A stretch of 64,000 nt of DNA from Stenocarpella maydis (lineage: Eukaryota > Ascomycota > Sordariomycetes > Diaporthales > Diaporthaceae). This document shows positions 1-12,363 of the stretch, piece by piece; the stretch's first letter is position 1, and each line of letters begins with the position of its first letter. The notes under the pieces are model-generated. The model ran no database searches, was not told the DNA's origin, and worked only from the letters and a program-made list of their open reading frames with translations. The translations under genes were made by a program, and so were the position numbers. Where the stretch lies: assembly GCA_002270565.1 (NCBI GenBank), contig NQMI01000026.1:248001-312000 (forward strand). The letters are read 5' to 3'.

Positions 1-2417
1 ATGGCGATTCAACAGAGATCGGCGAGCGAGGTATCAACCTCTCTGGGGGTCAAAAACAACGCATCAGCCTGGCCAGGGCGGTGTATTCAAAGGCGGACAT
101 CTTGCTATTGGACGACCCTCTGAGTGCAGTTGACCCCTTTGTTGGCAAGTTCATCTTCGAGACGGCCATATGTGGCCTCCTCAGCCACAAGACTCGAATC
201 CTCGCGACGCACCAGATGCACGTCCTCAACCAATGCGACCGGATAATATGGATGGAAGCTGGGCGCGTGCGAGCTATAGATACGTACCCTAACCTCATGG
301 TCAACAACAAAGACTTCGCTGCCATGGTCCACGAACGGGCCGCGGCCGCGCAGCAGAGCAACGAAGCAACAGCCGATTCGGTGGTGCCAACAACAGCAGC
401 CAGTGCCACGGTCGCCACCACAACTGCAGCCACGAAAGCAGCTAACGCTGCCGCCGGGAAGTTGAAGGATCTCATGTCTACCGAAGACCAAAACACCAAG
501 AGCATCCCGTGGTCGGTGTACATCTCGTATATTACATCTGCGGATAACATGTTGCTTGTTGCCCTGATAATCCCCCTTCTCTGCCTGGCACAGGGACTGA
601 ATATCCTTTCTAGCCTCTGGCTGGCATGGTGGAGCCAAGACAAATTTGGTCTGCCGGAGGGCACCTATATCGGGATATATGTCACGCTTTGCGTCACACA
701 GGCCCTCTTCCTTTACGCCTTTGGCATCTGCCTCGCCATGACTTGCACGAGTTCCAGCAATCACATGCTCAATAAGGCGTTGCGCAGAATATTGCACGCG
801 CCAGTCGCCTTCTTCGACACCACACCACTGGGCCGCATCACCAACCGCTTTTCCAAGGACGTTGACGTGATGGACTATTCCTTGACAGAGGCGCTTCGGC
901 TCTATTGCATATCTATTGCGATGGTCATATCCATTTTTGCGCTGATTCTTTCTTACTTTTACTGGGTGCGTATTTGATTGTTCCCTCGATTCCTGCCTCG
1001 GATTCCCACATATCTAGTAGACCAGAGTTACTGATGCCGTGGACAGTTCATATGTGCCCTTGTGCCGGTTATGATCATATTTTTCTTCTCGGCTGCCTAC
1101 TACCGCGCCTCGGCCCGTGAGGTAAAGCGGTACGAGTCTGTACTCCGGTCGGTCGTCTTTTCCCGGTTCACTGAGGGTCTGAGCGGGGTCTCTTGCATCC
1201 GGAGTTACGACTCACAAGACCGTTTCGTGAGAACGATCAGAGAGGCCATAGACAACATGGACAGCGCAAACTACCTGACCTTTTCCAACCAACGGTGGCT
1301 AAATATGCGGCTGGACCTGGTCGGGGTCATTCTGATCCTGACGGTTGGTATTGTGGTCGTTCAGGAGCGCTTCACACAATCCCCTGCCATTTCCGGGCTG
1401 GTCCTGTCATACATCCTCGGCGCTACCCAGGTCTTGCAGTTTATCGTGAGACAGTTTGCCGACGTTGAGAACGCGATGAATGCCACCGAGCGGTTGTACT
1501 CCTACGGAAAAGAAATCCCACAGGAAGGGGTCGCCGTCCACAACGGTGGCATCCCAAGGCCCCCGGCCTCTGCTTGGCCTTTTGCCGGCGAGATCACATT
1601 CGACAACGTGCGCATGCGATACAGACCTGACCTTCCTGAAGTATTGAGGGGTTTCTCCCTGAAGGTTGGCGGGGGCGAGCGTATTGGCATTATCGGTCGC
1701 ACGGGGGCAGGCAAGTCCAGCCTGATCGGCGCCCTCTTCCGGCTGCAGGAGCTCAGCGGTGGATCCATCGCAATCGATGGAGAGGATATCTCCAAACTGC
1801 CACTGGATTCCCTTCGCTCGCGCCTTTCCATCATCCCCCAGGATACGACGCTATTCCGCGGCACTGTGAGATCGAACCTCGACCCGTTCAACAACTGCTC
1901 CGAGTGGCAGCTCCTACACGCTCTAAAACGAGCCTACCTGGGCTCGCTCAGCCTGGACGACAAGGTCGAAGAGGAGGGATTGAATTTCTCACTTGGTCAG
2001 CGGCAGCTCCTCGCGCTTGCCCGGGTGCTGGTGAGGGGAAGCAAGATTGTCGTGTGCGACGAAGCTACCTCCAACGTGGATCTAGAAACAGACGAAAAGA
2101 TACAGAGCACCATGCTCCAAGCCTTCAAGGGCAAGACAGTGCTGACGATCGCGCACCGAATACGAACCATTCTTCACTATGACCGGATATGTGTCATGCA
2201 ACAGGGTCAGATCATCGAGCTCGGCACCCCGGAGGAGCTCTGGAACTCGGGTGGCGTGTTCAGAGGCATGTGTGAGAGGAGTGGTATTGGGGAAGAAGAG
2301 TTCACCGAGGTTGTAAGTCGACCCCCTGAGCCAATATTACTGGCCTGCCAAGTGTCAGGCGATTTTGTCGCTTGCCTTGTTTCGACTGTGACTGACTGGT
2401 GACCATAGTGGTTTTGA
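1..2417 (+). CDS. ABCC/MRP-type ABC transporter, 3' part
   Basis: The gene enters from the left edge; the frame is open from base 3 and the start lies outside. Exons read as 3-965, 1047-2312 and 2409-2417; the last one adds two residues and a TGA after an intron with a GTAAGT donor and a CATAG acceptor. The visible part begins just before the first nucleotide-binding domain's LSGGQ signature (39-53) and its Walker B (ILLLDD). A low-complexity Ala/Thr linker follows, then the second membrane domain with several hydrophobic helices and the conserved DTTPLGRITNRFSKD stretch. The second ATP-binding domain has Walker A GRTGAGKSS, an FSLGQ signature and the DEATSNVD Walker B. This order and the FSLGQ form are typical of the ABCC (multidrug resistance protein) class, membrane pumps for conjugates and secondary metabolites. 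The substrate cannot be told. If the short last exon is wrong, the open frame runs on to 2402. Confidence 0.93.
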
Positions 2418-3569
2418 TATCCACGACCAGCTCCCAACACAGCTCCTCAAACAGCCCCCAAGATGCGATTTCGGCTTTAAGTTCGACCAAGATGGTAATT
2501 TGCGGTAGGGAAGTTCTCAAGCACCGTATAAATAGGCGTTAGACATTGTCCCACATAATCATCCAAAGGACTTCACATGTTTGATATCTCGGCGTCTTAT
2601 GGCCCACACTTGGATAGAGAGTCAACTCAAAACACCCCCTCGGTAGTGCAGTGTTAGGAGCGTAACCCAATTCCCGTGTGGAAAAACTACAACCTAGAAC
2701 AACATCTGAACGATGATTTGCCTCCATCGAGTGGACAAGTTGGGCTGTTACAGCAGTCTAATGAAGTGTTGCCCAGTCACCCAGCGCTGCAGGGACGCAC
2801 GTTGTGCGTTAGATCCTCAGCTGATTCTCGCTGGTTGGTTTGCTCAGATACTGCTTCCAATCGCGTGATGTGTGCTTCGCAGTATGAGCCGTCCACAATA
2901 CCGGGCCCGGCCTGCAAAGACGTATGCCCTTGAGGAGCTCAGCAGCCGGTGATGAGCGTGGCCTTGGTGCATCTGATGAGGTAGATGCTTGGCCAGGATC
3001 GGACGGAGAGACGGATTTTGCATCTAGACGCGCATTCCGTGGAGCCAGAGGTCTAATCTGGCAACGCCAAGCTTTGCGAGCTGCTTCTCCACGAGGTTTC
3101 CATAGCTCGTCCCTCCCTCTTCCAGCTGCACACCGCCCATTTTCCTTTGCTTTAAACGAGTTAGGTTTCCCAAGGCCATTTTCAATTCCAGGATTTGCAG
3201 TGACAATAATCTGTCCAAGAATTCATCCACACTGTGGGTCATCAAGCACAAGTTGTCAGTGGAGAATCCGCTGGGCATGTTTTCCAGCGACCTCCCCGGG
3301 AGGAAGACACGATGGATCTAAGGCGTGACCACAGCAGCTGCAATGCCACCCTTCTGTAGGGCAAACGGTTACCATGCTGGTCGTTATCATGCTGGTCTGG
3401 GCTTTGCTGGACCATGAAGAACTGGCTATGCCTGAACAAAAGCTGGAGCAGGCCCAGGTGGTGTCCAACGAAGAAACGGTCGGGCAAGGCGCGGCGTGAG
3501 TGGGGGTACTCGTCCGTCTCGTGGGCGGCTATTCGATGTTGGAGGTGGTTTTTGGGGGCGGATGAGAGC
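2418..3569. other. Intergenic spacer, no supported gene
   Basis: Short frames on both strands show no recognisable domain, consistent codon use or splice-linked extension. I see no RNA gene or repeat. Confidence 0.6.
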
Positions 3570-3908
3570 ATGTCTTGTGATACCCATCCTGTCCAAGACT
3601 GATACAACAGTTACATTGTTGCGTTTCGAGTCGAGCCAAACTGTGCCGGTGATGGCTTCTACGGCGGTGGCCATTTTATGAGGAGAGCGGCAGCTTGTGA
3701 AGGTGCAGTGATGAAGGCGCAAGCGGACGCCGACCTTTGCGAGGTCTTCATTGCTGACGGTGGAAACCTTGACAAGATGCCAGTTAGCTGGGGTGTGCCG
3801 CCCTGTCTCGCCGTACCAGCGGGCGACGAGCTGGGCATCGGCGACCCTGTCTCGAGTGTTCCGTTGCGGCACATTCCATGCCGCTTCCGGCCGACGCACG
3901 CAGTTCAA
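3570..3908 (-). pseudogene. Probable RNase III-like domain remnant
   Basis: Read on the minus strand, this stretch encodes an open segment resembling the single RNase III-like domain proteins common in filamentous fungi. It has ARWYGETG, then a Trp-containing helix, then SNEDLAKVG, and finally KMATAVEAITGTVWLDS, followed by VSVLDRMGI, where the resemblance ends. The last block is the second conserved RNase III helix. Just before ARWYGETG the first signature (the family's R-L-A-x-L-G-D-like helix carrying catalytic acids) appears shortened to RDRVADAQ. I could not find a convincing N-terminal exon upstream (above 3908). I therefore call it a decayed gene. A functional gene with an unseen 5' exon is the alternative. 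The frame itself stays open down to 3426, but the extra tail is Pro/Arg-rich and unlike the family. Confidence 0.45.
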
Positions 3909-4345
3909 TTCGATGGACCACGCGGATGTGACAGCTCTTGTCCCGTCAAGCTAGGTGCAGGGCACTGGCCAGCTCTCTTGGACCACGGGTATTTGACTGC
4001 GTCGGCGTGGTTGGCACTGATGAGCGAGTTGAGGGTTGAGGTTAGGCGTGAGGGTGAGGATGAGACGGGACATGTGAGGTCCAACATTGGACAAGGTTGG
4101 CTCTGCACGCACCTGCGGATCAGGTGACCAAACCATGACGACGGGCAAGGAACAACAACATCCGACTTGAAATGGAACAACACAGCTGGGCAACAAGAGG
4201 GGGAATGCGACATCTCGAGTCAACATCTTGCTGGGGAATCTTTATTTCCTCATGGAACGCAGCAGGAATCCATCCATTCCCCCCCTCCCATCCTGCCCAA
4301 ACCGCCACCCCTACAACAAAAGCACCGAGGGCTAAGCCGGCAGCA

Positions 4346-4360
4346 TAGGGTTAGGGTTAA
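4346..4360 (+). repeat. Short interstitial telomere-like repeat
   Basis: The bases TAGGGTTAGGGTTAA contain two abutting TTAGGG-type units, the telomere repeat of most filamentous ascomycetes. At barely two and a half units it could be chance or a trace of an old repair or fusion event. Confidence 0.4.
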
Positions 4361-5131
4361 ACCGACATGCTAGGCACAAGATAACTACCGGTCCGGTCTT
4401 GGGCCTTGAGCATTTATACCTGGGTGAAGGGACTGAGCTGCACCTCATCTTTTTTTTTTCCCTTCGTCTCTCTTCTTCTTCTTTTTTTGTTCAGAAAAGA
4501 ATGGCCTTGCGGTCGGATCCGGGTCAGAACCAGCTACCGGTATAATATGCACAACAGGGCGGCGTATCTTCATGCATCTTTTATTGATGGGTTGCAAAAG
4601 ACGGGCTCAACTCCTTCTCACCTTTCAAAGGCCCGTCTTGTAAAGTTCAATGCACCATCGATTGCCAATATTGAACTAACTAGTTCCTCGTATGAGCGGT
4701 CAGTTCGAAATCTAAGCAATCAGGTAAACCCTCTTCGGTGTATCTCATCCTGACTCCATGTGGAATGCTTTCAACAACTACCCGATCTTGTTCCTGTACA
4801 TGGTTACTGACCAACGCCAAAGGTCTCAAGAATAGCCTATGTGATTGCTATTCAACCCTCTGGCGCGACGGAGCGGTAGCCTTTCCAAGTCGAGACTCTA
4901 GTTTCGCGAAATCGTTCAATCACTGGCAAAAGTCGACTAGCTACATACACCGGTGCGCGGGTGCCTATGTTTCGTGTCGACATGGCCACTTTGAAAAAGT
5001 CTCGGGTGTTTATCGAGCGCAGATTCGAACCTAGAGACCGGAGTACGGTGCAGTATCAGTAATGGCCACGGCCTCCTTGCCCAACCCTTTCACCGACAAA
5101 TGGCCGGTAAGGTCATGCACAATGCTGTCAC

Positions 5132-5141
5132 TACCTAGGTA
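5132..5141. repeat. TACCTAGGTA palindrome, copy 1
   Basis: Exact ten-base palindrome in a spacer. Identical copies lie at 38634-38643, 44584-44593 and 53441-53450. Confidence 0.6.
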
Positions 5142-5679
5142 CCCTGCTGAAGAGCATTGGATTCTGTTCCTGGCATGCCCAGCAAACCCTATTTGCCCCG
5201 GGCAGCCTGGAAGCCCCACAAGAATATGAGCAGTCACTCACTAGCGCATCGGAAGAAGAAACCTAGAATATCGGAACCCGCAGGGCTAAACTCATTGTAG
5301 CAGGTGGGAACAGAACATGCATCACCCTGCACCTCGGAGGAGTGATGACAATATAGTGTAGATACGAAAGTATGCCACTTGTCATTGGACATCGGCATCG
5401 CACCATTTGGCTTCTGCCGCCTAAGAAGGATGGCATGATTGATGGGCAAGACGGTTGAGAGAGATACACCCCCGGACACTGTACACAAGTACATACAATT
5501 CAAAGCCGGGTACCTTGGCCAGTCCCGGCAAATATAAAAACCGTGCCCCACGCTATGCTCGAAGTACCGGTTTGTCCATCGGACCAGTTCTGCCCTTGCG
5601 AGAGCCCATTCAGAGCACTCACAAGACGCCGCGTGAATTCGAGACTGTACGCCGGTGAAGCAGCCATACAGCATCCAGC

Positions 5680-8151
5680 ATGTTGGCCCAGCTCTTGTTC
5701 ATGTCGCTGGCGCCAGCAGTATCGCTAGCTGGGGCCATCCCCCCTGGCAGCGGTGGTCTTCATGCGCGGGCTGAGGAGCCATGTGCTATCGTTAGCAGGC
5801 AGTGGGCCGCTCAGAAGGCAGCCAATGTTTCCGGTAAGGGCTTCCAAGCTCATGTCCAGAACCGTCGGCCGCAGCAAGTTAACCAACTCCGGATAAATAG
5901 GTATGCCAGTGGTAGACGGCCAGATCGCGTACGACTGCCTTAGTTCGGTCCCGCTGCACGCGGATGATGCTGTGCGACTAGTTCGGTCTATCCAACCGTA
6001 CTTGCAGTGGCAGACAAGTGAGTTGTTATTACCGATGTGGATGCTCTCGTTAGTGGTTCAAACAGTGCTGATGCAAATACCCAACTAGCTATATCATACT
6101 TGAAGGATCCCCCAGCGTCTTATCAGTTTCCTGCATTTGATATTCCAGCTGCCTTCGAGGAGATTATCAGCAACGTCAAGAGCGGCGCGTATGCCAATGA
6201 ATACGAGTTCCAGGCAGATCTCTACTCGGCCTTCAACCGGGCCAAAGACGGCCACTTCAGATACGTTCCGGATCTGATCGGCGCGGCCATTCAATTCAGA
6301 AGGCAAGGTATTGCCCTGGCCTCGGTGAGCCTCGACGGGACGGCTGCTCCTCAGATCTATAGCGTCTGTGAGTATAATCACAGTCATCCTATGCGTCCAG
6401 TAAGAGGAAACTAACCTCGTAAAGCTGATCTCAGAGCCTATAACAACGGCACATTCGCGAACCCGTCGCCAGTGACGCAGATCAACGGCGGGGACGCGGT
6501 TAAGTTCTTGGAGGACCTGTCTCTCCTAGGCGCACTCCAGGATCGTGATGCGCTCTACAACACGATGTTTTACTCACCCGCTTTTTACGCCGTGAATAAC
6601 GGCGACTGGCAGGGCTACTTTGGTGGAACAGGCCGCTATGGCAATATTTACCCAAATGCATCCACCTCGTTGACTTTTGAGAACGGCACCACCATCGACA
6701 TCCCGACTGTTGCGCGGATCGTGGGCGACTTCTCCAACATCACCGACGGTGAATCATTCTACGCAAAATACTGTTCCGGCACGGTCCCAGTCACAACTGT
6801 GGCTACGCCTAGCCCTGTGCCCTCGCCCACGCCTGCTGGTAATCTGACAGGCACGACGCCACTGGGATATCCGACACCGGTTGTCATAGCATCGGACGGG
6901 TCTGCAGCCGGCTACTTCCTCCCAGACAGCGACGTCGCAGTCCTTGCGCTGCTTACCTACGCCCCGGCGATCCCGGCTGAGTTCCAGCTGGCGGTTCAGA
7001 CTCTTATCAAGGACGCCAAAGCTGCCGGGAAGACAAAGCTGATAGTGGACGTGTCGGCCAATGGCGGGGGTTACATTTTCCAGGGCCATGATACCTTCCG
7101 GCAACTGTTCCCCCAGATCCAACAAGACGGGTTCAACCGTTTCCGTTCCAACGAACTCCTGCAGATTGCGGGCAAGCAGTTCTCAGCGGCTATTCCACCC
7201 GGCTTCAACCCCGAGACCAGTGACAACGACACATTGATCAACATCTGGGAGTCGTACCAAAATTTCCGCTTCGACCTCAACTTGACCAACCAATCATTCG
7301 TGTCAGTCGAAGATAAGTTCTCCCCGGAGACATTCAACGGCGACGAATTTACCCCAATCCACCGATGGAACTTCGATGACCCTCTGTTGACCATCAACGA
7401 GACCTATGGCATCGGCTTCGACGTGACTGGCTATCGCTCCCGAGCCTCCGGCTTCACGCAACCCTTCGCCTCCGAGGACATTATTCTTCTTTATGATGGT
7501 TACTGCGCCTCGACATGCACGCTGTTCTCAGAGTTCCTCCGTGTGCAGGCAAATGTGCGATCTGTCACGTTCGGCGGCCGCCCCAGCCTGAATGAATCGG
7601 GACAAGTTCCCATCATCCAGAACTATGGTGGCGTCAAGGGTAGCAACAACGTAGCCTATAGCTATTTCAACCAGCTCGCAGAGATCTCCCTGGCCGCTCA
7701 GGGAAACCCGGCGAATACAACGTCCGCTCCAGTGGGGCCGTTGTCTGCTGAAGAAATCTCCTTGCTAGAGCTCTACACCGACACGTACGCGGCCAACCGA
7801 AGCACGGGAACAAGCATCAACGTCCGTGATAATATTCTCAGGTACCACCTGGAAGATGGTATGCCCGCACAGTTTATTTACGAGCCGACGGACTGCAGGC
7901 TCTTCTACACGCCCAAGAGCATTATCGACCCCGAGGAACAATGGAGGCAGGTGGCGGAAGCGGCCTGGGGAGGTGGACACTGCGCCGCTGGCTCACTCGG
8001 GACTGGGGAGGACAAGCTGAAGAGGGCCGTTGTGCGCAGTGGCGAACAGTGGAGGAGAAGTGTAGAGCCTCAGGTAATCAGCCTGCCAGACAAGAAGCCC
8101 GTCAGGACGCTATGGTGGGAGGCACAGTTCGATACAAGTGTTCCTTTCTAG
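5680..8151 (+). CDS. Secreted S41-family (CPAF-like fungal) peptidase
   Basis: Four exons, 5680-5833, 5901-6017, 6089-6367 and 6425-8151, give 758 residues; all three introns (67, 71 and 57 bp) have GT-AG ends and phases that match. The ATG at 5680 begins a hydrophobic signal peptide (MLAQLLFMSLAPAVSLAGA), so the product is probably secreted. The N-terminal region (PVVDGQIAYDCLSSVPL, QWQT, YLKDPPASY) and the C-terminal catalytic part match the large family of fungal proteins annotated as peptidase S41. The candidate nucleophile serine lies in the DGYCASTCTLF block near 7497-7530, where cysteines flank CAST as is usual here. A Thr/Pro/Ser spacer separates the two halves. Relatives occur in some dikaritin RiPP clusters (ust/phom-type), but no DUF3328 (UstY-like) gene or repeat-bearing precursor is visible nearby, so I would not assign such a role. 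Family call firm, substrate unknown. Confidence 0.88.
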
Positions 8152-9403
8152 TGACGCGTGCCGAGGTACCATATACATTCCAAGAATAGGTAGAGATCAT
8201 AATACCACCTCTATAAGATTTCAGTTTGGAGCGGCACGTAATAGAGATGGAGCACATGTGCAGACATCTGGGCCCAGCGCACATTCAGCTACTGAAGCAC
8301 AGAGAAGCCCTGGTGGCTTTGCTTGGGGATGAAAATGCTCCCCAGAGTAAGCAGTGGCTCACATATACCTCTGGAAGTCACCAACTACACTGAAATATAC
8401 AATGCTTGATACACATCATCCAAAGATATATGTGTCTCTTCTGTAAAGAGTATTTGACATAGACTCTTATAAGTGAAGGGGGCTTATTGGAAATTACAAG
8501 AATTCGTCAGGCTACCATACCTACTCACTGTGTTCAGATTGAATAATTTATCACGCCAACTCTTTTCTGCTTCCCATTCCAGAAATTCGTCTGCGAAAAG
8601 CTGCATGTCAAGCATGATGAGGACCAGTATGTTGCTATTGGCTCGGGGACACCAGCTCGATGCTTTCAGAGGTTTGCCCAGGTGGCATGCTCCCCGTACT
8701 TAGGTAAAAGTAGTTTACTTTATTACTTCTGGCCATCCTAACTGACCATTGCCTCTGTGTCCTTCTTCCAAATGTCTCAGGAGAGAGGAAAAGAAAGTCT
8801 TGTGGCTCCCCCCATGGAGATAGTTACCTGGATAAACAGATGGCCTCGGATATCTCTTGTTTTACCTCATAGTATTGGCGATACCTTTAATGATACGGAG
8901 AAGAATTTTCAGCCCTCTTATTTTCAGGATAGTTTGGTAATCTCTCAAACCTCAACTTGTGCCTCAATGGGTTCACTTCAAGCAATATTTTCAGGCAAGT
9001 TCAAGCTCGTTGGGTTGAAGGAACAGATGGATGTTGCACTACTAGTAGTCTCAACCCCTGAAACGCGACTAATGAACTGTTCCATACTGCCATAAAGTCA
9101 AACGGCCACAAAAAGACCACACCAGGTGTGTGTGCTCCTTCGGTTGTGCGGTAGGTGACTCACCAAGAGGCTACGCACTCTCAAAGAATTAACTATGTAA
9201 GTCTAGCCCGGGTTGGTCTTGAAGTTGCGATACCAGGCGAAATGGCTAAGTGAATATGGATGCACTATTGGGCGGGTAGCCTTACCCTCAAGTAATAAGC
9301 AGGGCCTGCTGTGTGATTAAGAATAAATATAGGGAGATTTTATGAAGTAATGTTGACAAACCAAGAAGTACAAAATGGACCATTTGTTTGCAGCATTGAC
9401 TTA
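8152..9403. other. Intergenic spacer between convergent genes
   Basis: AT-richer than the flanking genes, with only short unrelated frames. It holds the 3' ends of the peptidase and the FAD monooxygenase. A near-palindrome TACTTAGGTA occurs at 8698-8707. Confidence 0.6.
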
Positions 9404-10841
9404 TTATGCCTCGTGGCCGAGCAGGCTCTTCCTTAGCTTGTCCAGGGAATTGTTCAACTCGGCGTCCAGGTCGATATTCCACACCCAGTCCATCCTAGTC
9501 AGCAGCGTCTCCCGGACCTTCTCCTTGTCGGTCCCAAAGTCCGGGTGCTCGAGATCATACAGCTGGCCCGTCTCTCTCGAGTCCTCCACAAGCCGAAGCG
9601 TCCTCTCCCGCCGTGTAGCATCAAACACCCTGAAGGCCGCACGAATCGCCCTGCCGACATCAACATCCTCGCCCGCAAGGGCTTCCGAGACAAGCTGACC
9701 CATGACCAGCGAGTCCTCGATGGCCATGCCTGCACCGGAGCCCTTGTGTGGCGTGGTCGCATGCGCTGCATCTCCGATGAGACAGACGTGTCCGCGCTGG
9801 GACACGTATGATGGTGCCGGTGGGTGGTTGAACAGCGCCCATATATCATTCTTGCGCATCAGCGAGATGATCTTTGTGACGGTTGGCGACCAACCTTTGA
9901 AGTCGGCCTTCATCTGATCGCCGTTGGCTTCCACCACCCAGCGGTCGCCACGCCATTCTTTGGCTGAGGCAAATGCCACAACTGCACGTCTTTGCTTTAG
10001 TGGAAATCTAGAGTAAGGAGTCCAGGATCCAGGGCTGATCTCCAGGTGGCTTACCATTCATCATCTTTCCCTTCTCGATGGCGAACGTGAGCATGTGACC
10101 ATGGCGCCCAAGGTACATTTGAGCATTCTTGGCCATCTCCTCACCCAGCAGAGACACAGCCTCATCCATCGGGATCAGCCCACGATAGCAGAACTTGCCG
10201 CTGAATATGGCATTTGCATTCTCGGGCTTCGAGGTCTCAGCTAACAGCGTCTTCCGGATATTGGACTTGATGCCATCGCACCCGAGGACGGCGTCATGGA
10301 CCTCGTCGTCTCCTTCTTTGAAGTGCAGAGTCACCCTTCCGTTCTCGTTCTCAGTATAATGGGTTACCCTCCGTCCGAATCTGGCGATACCGTCGGGGAT
10401 GTGCTTGATGAGCTCGTCGAGGAAGTCACTCCTCTTCACGCCCCGCTGGCCTCCGGAGCACCTGACCGTGGCAATAAGCTCCCCGTTGGCGTCTTCGCCC
10501 TCCTCTCCCTCGACACTGTACCTGCCATCGACGCTCTCCCCGAAACGGAAGTCGAACCATACGTCCTGCTTGGACTCGGACTGGTTCCTGGTCTGCGTCT
10601 TCTCGAACGCGGCATGCACCTCTGGCCCGATGGCCTTCATCGCGCGGGAGGCATTTGGGCCGAAGGATACTCCAGCTCCGATCTCGGAGAATGCCTGGGC
10701 GGACTCGTATACTGTGACTGTGTACTTGGGCTGCTGTGATGATGGCGACTCGGAGCGGCTAATGAGATTGAGCGCAAGCGTCAGACCTGCGATACCACCG
10801 CCCACAATGGCGATGGACGGCACAGGCTTTGAAGGCGACAT
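9404..10841 (-). CDS. FAD-dependent monooxygenase (salicylate hydroxylase type)
   Basis: Two exons, 10841-10055 and 9981-9404, join across a 73-bp intron (GTAAGC donor, GTGCAG acceptor) to give 454 residues. The N-terminus carries the dinucleotide-binding fold IAIVGGGIAGLTLALNL; the DG motif reads LGCDGIKSNIRKTL and the second FAD motif CLIGDAAHATTPHKGSGAGMAIED. This is the class A flavoprotein hydroxylase family (PF01494), which uses NAD(P)H and O2 to hydroxylate aromatic or polyketide substrates. No signal peptide or membrane anchor is evident, so it is probably cytosolic. It could be a tailoring enzyme for a secondary metabolite or a catabolic salicylate/hydroxybenzoate hydroxylase. It lies more than 11 kb from the PKS-NRPS with the sugar module between, which weakens a direct link. 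Confidence 0.92.
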
Positions 10842-12363
10842 GGCGACTTTTTATGTTGCGAGTGTGGTGGCGGGCTTTGTGGCAGAAGTCAGTGGTTTAT
10901 CGCAATCTTGGGTTCGCCAAGGTTCGAGGGATGGGGTAGGTCGATTGATGTTCGAGTTTGCCGTCCGAAGTTCTGTCCCTCTCTGTTCCCGAATACTCGG
11001 TAGCGTTCCAACTTCTGGCAAGGTCCCTTGGCACTGGGAAGCAGTGACGAACCCTCCCTTGGTCAAAGGGTGATGTAGTCTTCGTGTATTCCCGTGATGC
11101 GAGTCGCTATGTCGTCGTGGTAGTGACGTTGACGACGGTTCAAGGATAAATGGAGGAGGCGTTGGTATCAACCCCCTCCCCCCCAACACTTTGAGGGTTT
11201 CTCGAACAAGACGGTTATTTAAATACTGAAATGGTACTCGCTTTTGACGTCATGAAGGCAAGCCCAAACCCGGAGCGCAACATCGACCCGTTCAACGAGA
11301 TGCCGGGCTCTACTGAGGCATGGTGCTGGCCACTTGCATCCCTCCAGGACAGTCTTCTCGGCAAGCATGCGCGTGCGGGTCAGTGAGAATCGGAAATGGA
11401 GCCTTTTTGATTGGCGGCTCGTCGTCATATGGCCGAGGTATTCGCATAAACATAGTCCCGGGCTCGGAAGAGGGAAACGAACAGGCAGGTTGTCTTCTAC
11501 AGCCTGTCCAATATGGCAGACAGGATGGGATCATTCAGAGGACAGCTTGGAGACCGAAGGTGCCAATTGTACCGCAACTCCTACGTAGTTCGGCAAGCTC
11601 TCCGGTTGGTATATGTGCACGCATTATGCATCGGCAAATGCACCCGGAAAACGACGCCAGTTGACTCGGCCAGGACAGTTACATCCGGAACGACCACAAA
11701 ACAGCCGCCAATTTCGTTCAAAGCAATACCAAACACAGGGCGCGTGAGTTGAACACGGTGTAGGACAGTCGCCTCTTCTCGCATACTTGACTGAGCGGAT
11801 CAACACAATACAGTAGATTGAATGGGTGGGAAAGCCCCTGCAAGGCGAGGTTGATTACCTACTTACTTAGGTATTCAGCGGCATCCGCCTCCCTCGCCTC
11901 AACCCCAGCAAGGTCAGCATGATTAATATCTTCCTACCGTTATTGCTCACTAAATTGACGTGCTGCATGCGTCCCTGTCTCTGGTTTCTTCCAAGGCCAA
12001 GGCATCCAAGCAGTATGTTCTGGCCAACGGCACGGTGCACTTGCGCTGCGTGAGGCAGAAATATCTGGGCAACAAAGTCCAGATGAGTTGAAAAGCAGTG
12101 TAGCTTCCATCACAGCTAGGTAAAGGAAATGGTATAGCGTGGGTGTCAAAAGGCGCATGCGTTGGTATTATGCAGTCTATAGAAGCATCTCCTTTGTTTC
12201 AGCCCGTCCATCATATGGGATCATAGTCCGAAGCCCCAGAACTCCATCACGCCTTGGACCATCCTATAGTGATCAATTCTTGGATCCCGGGCCCACAACC
12301 TCAGCCCCGATGTGTAATCTTGCCGTTCCCGGCAGTGCCCACAAAGTATGAGTCCTCCCTCCT
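10842..12363. other. Intergenic spacer upstream of the FAD monooxygenase
   Basis: No gene is supported on either strand. It contains the monooxygenase promoter and the 3' flank of the GH32 gene. A near-copy of the TACCTAGGTA palindrome sits near 11860. Confidence 0.55.

Larger units (their letters stand above)
3909..5679. other. Intergenic spacer with telomere-like and palindromic motifs
   Basis: No gene is supported. The spacer holds a short telomere-like stretch (4346-4360), T-rich tracts near 4450 and 4480, and one exact TACCTAGGTA palindrome (5132-5141). The last few hundred bases are presumably the promoter and 5' UTR of the downstream peptidase gene. Confidence 0.6.

Noticed and set aside
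3951..4226. Minus-strand frames as the missing 5' exon of the RNase III-like remnant
   Set aside because: They show no resemblance to the family's N-terminal helices, and I found no splice join that gives one.
5017..5040. B-box-like sequence (AGGTTCGAATCT on the minus strand) suggesting a tRNA
   Set aside because: The flanking bases do not pair as a T stem and no acceptor or anticodon arm can be drawn.
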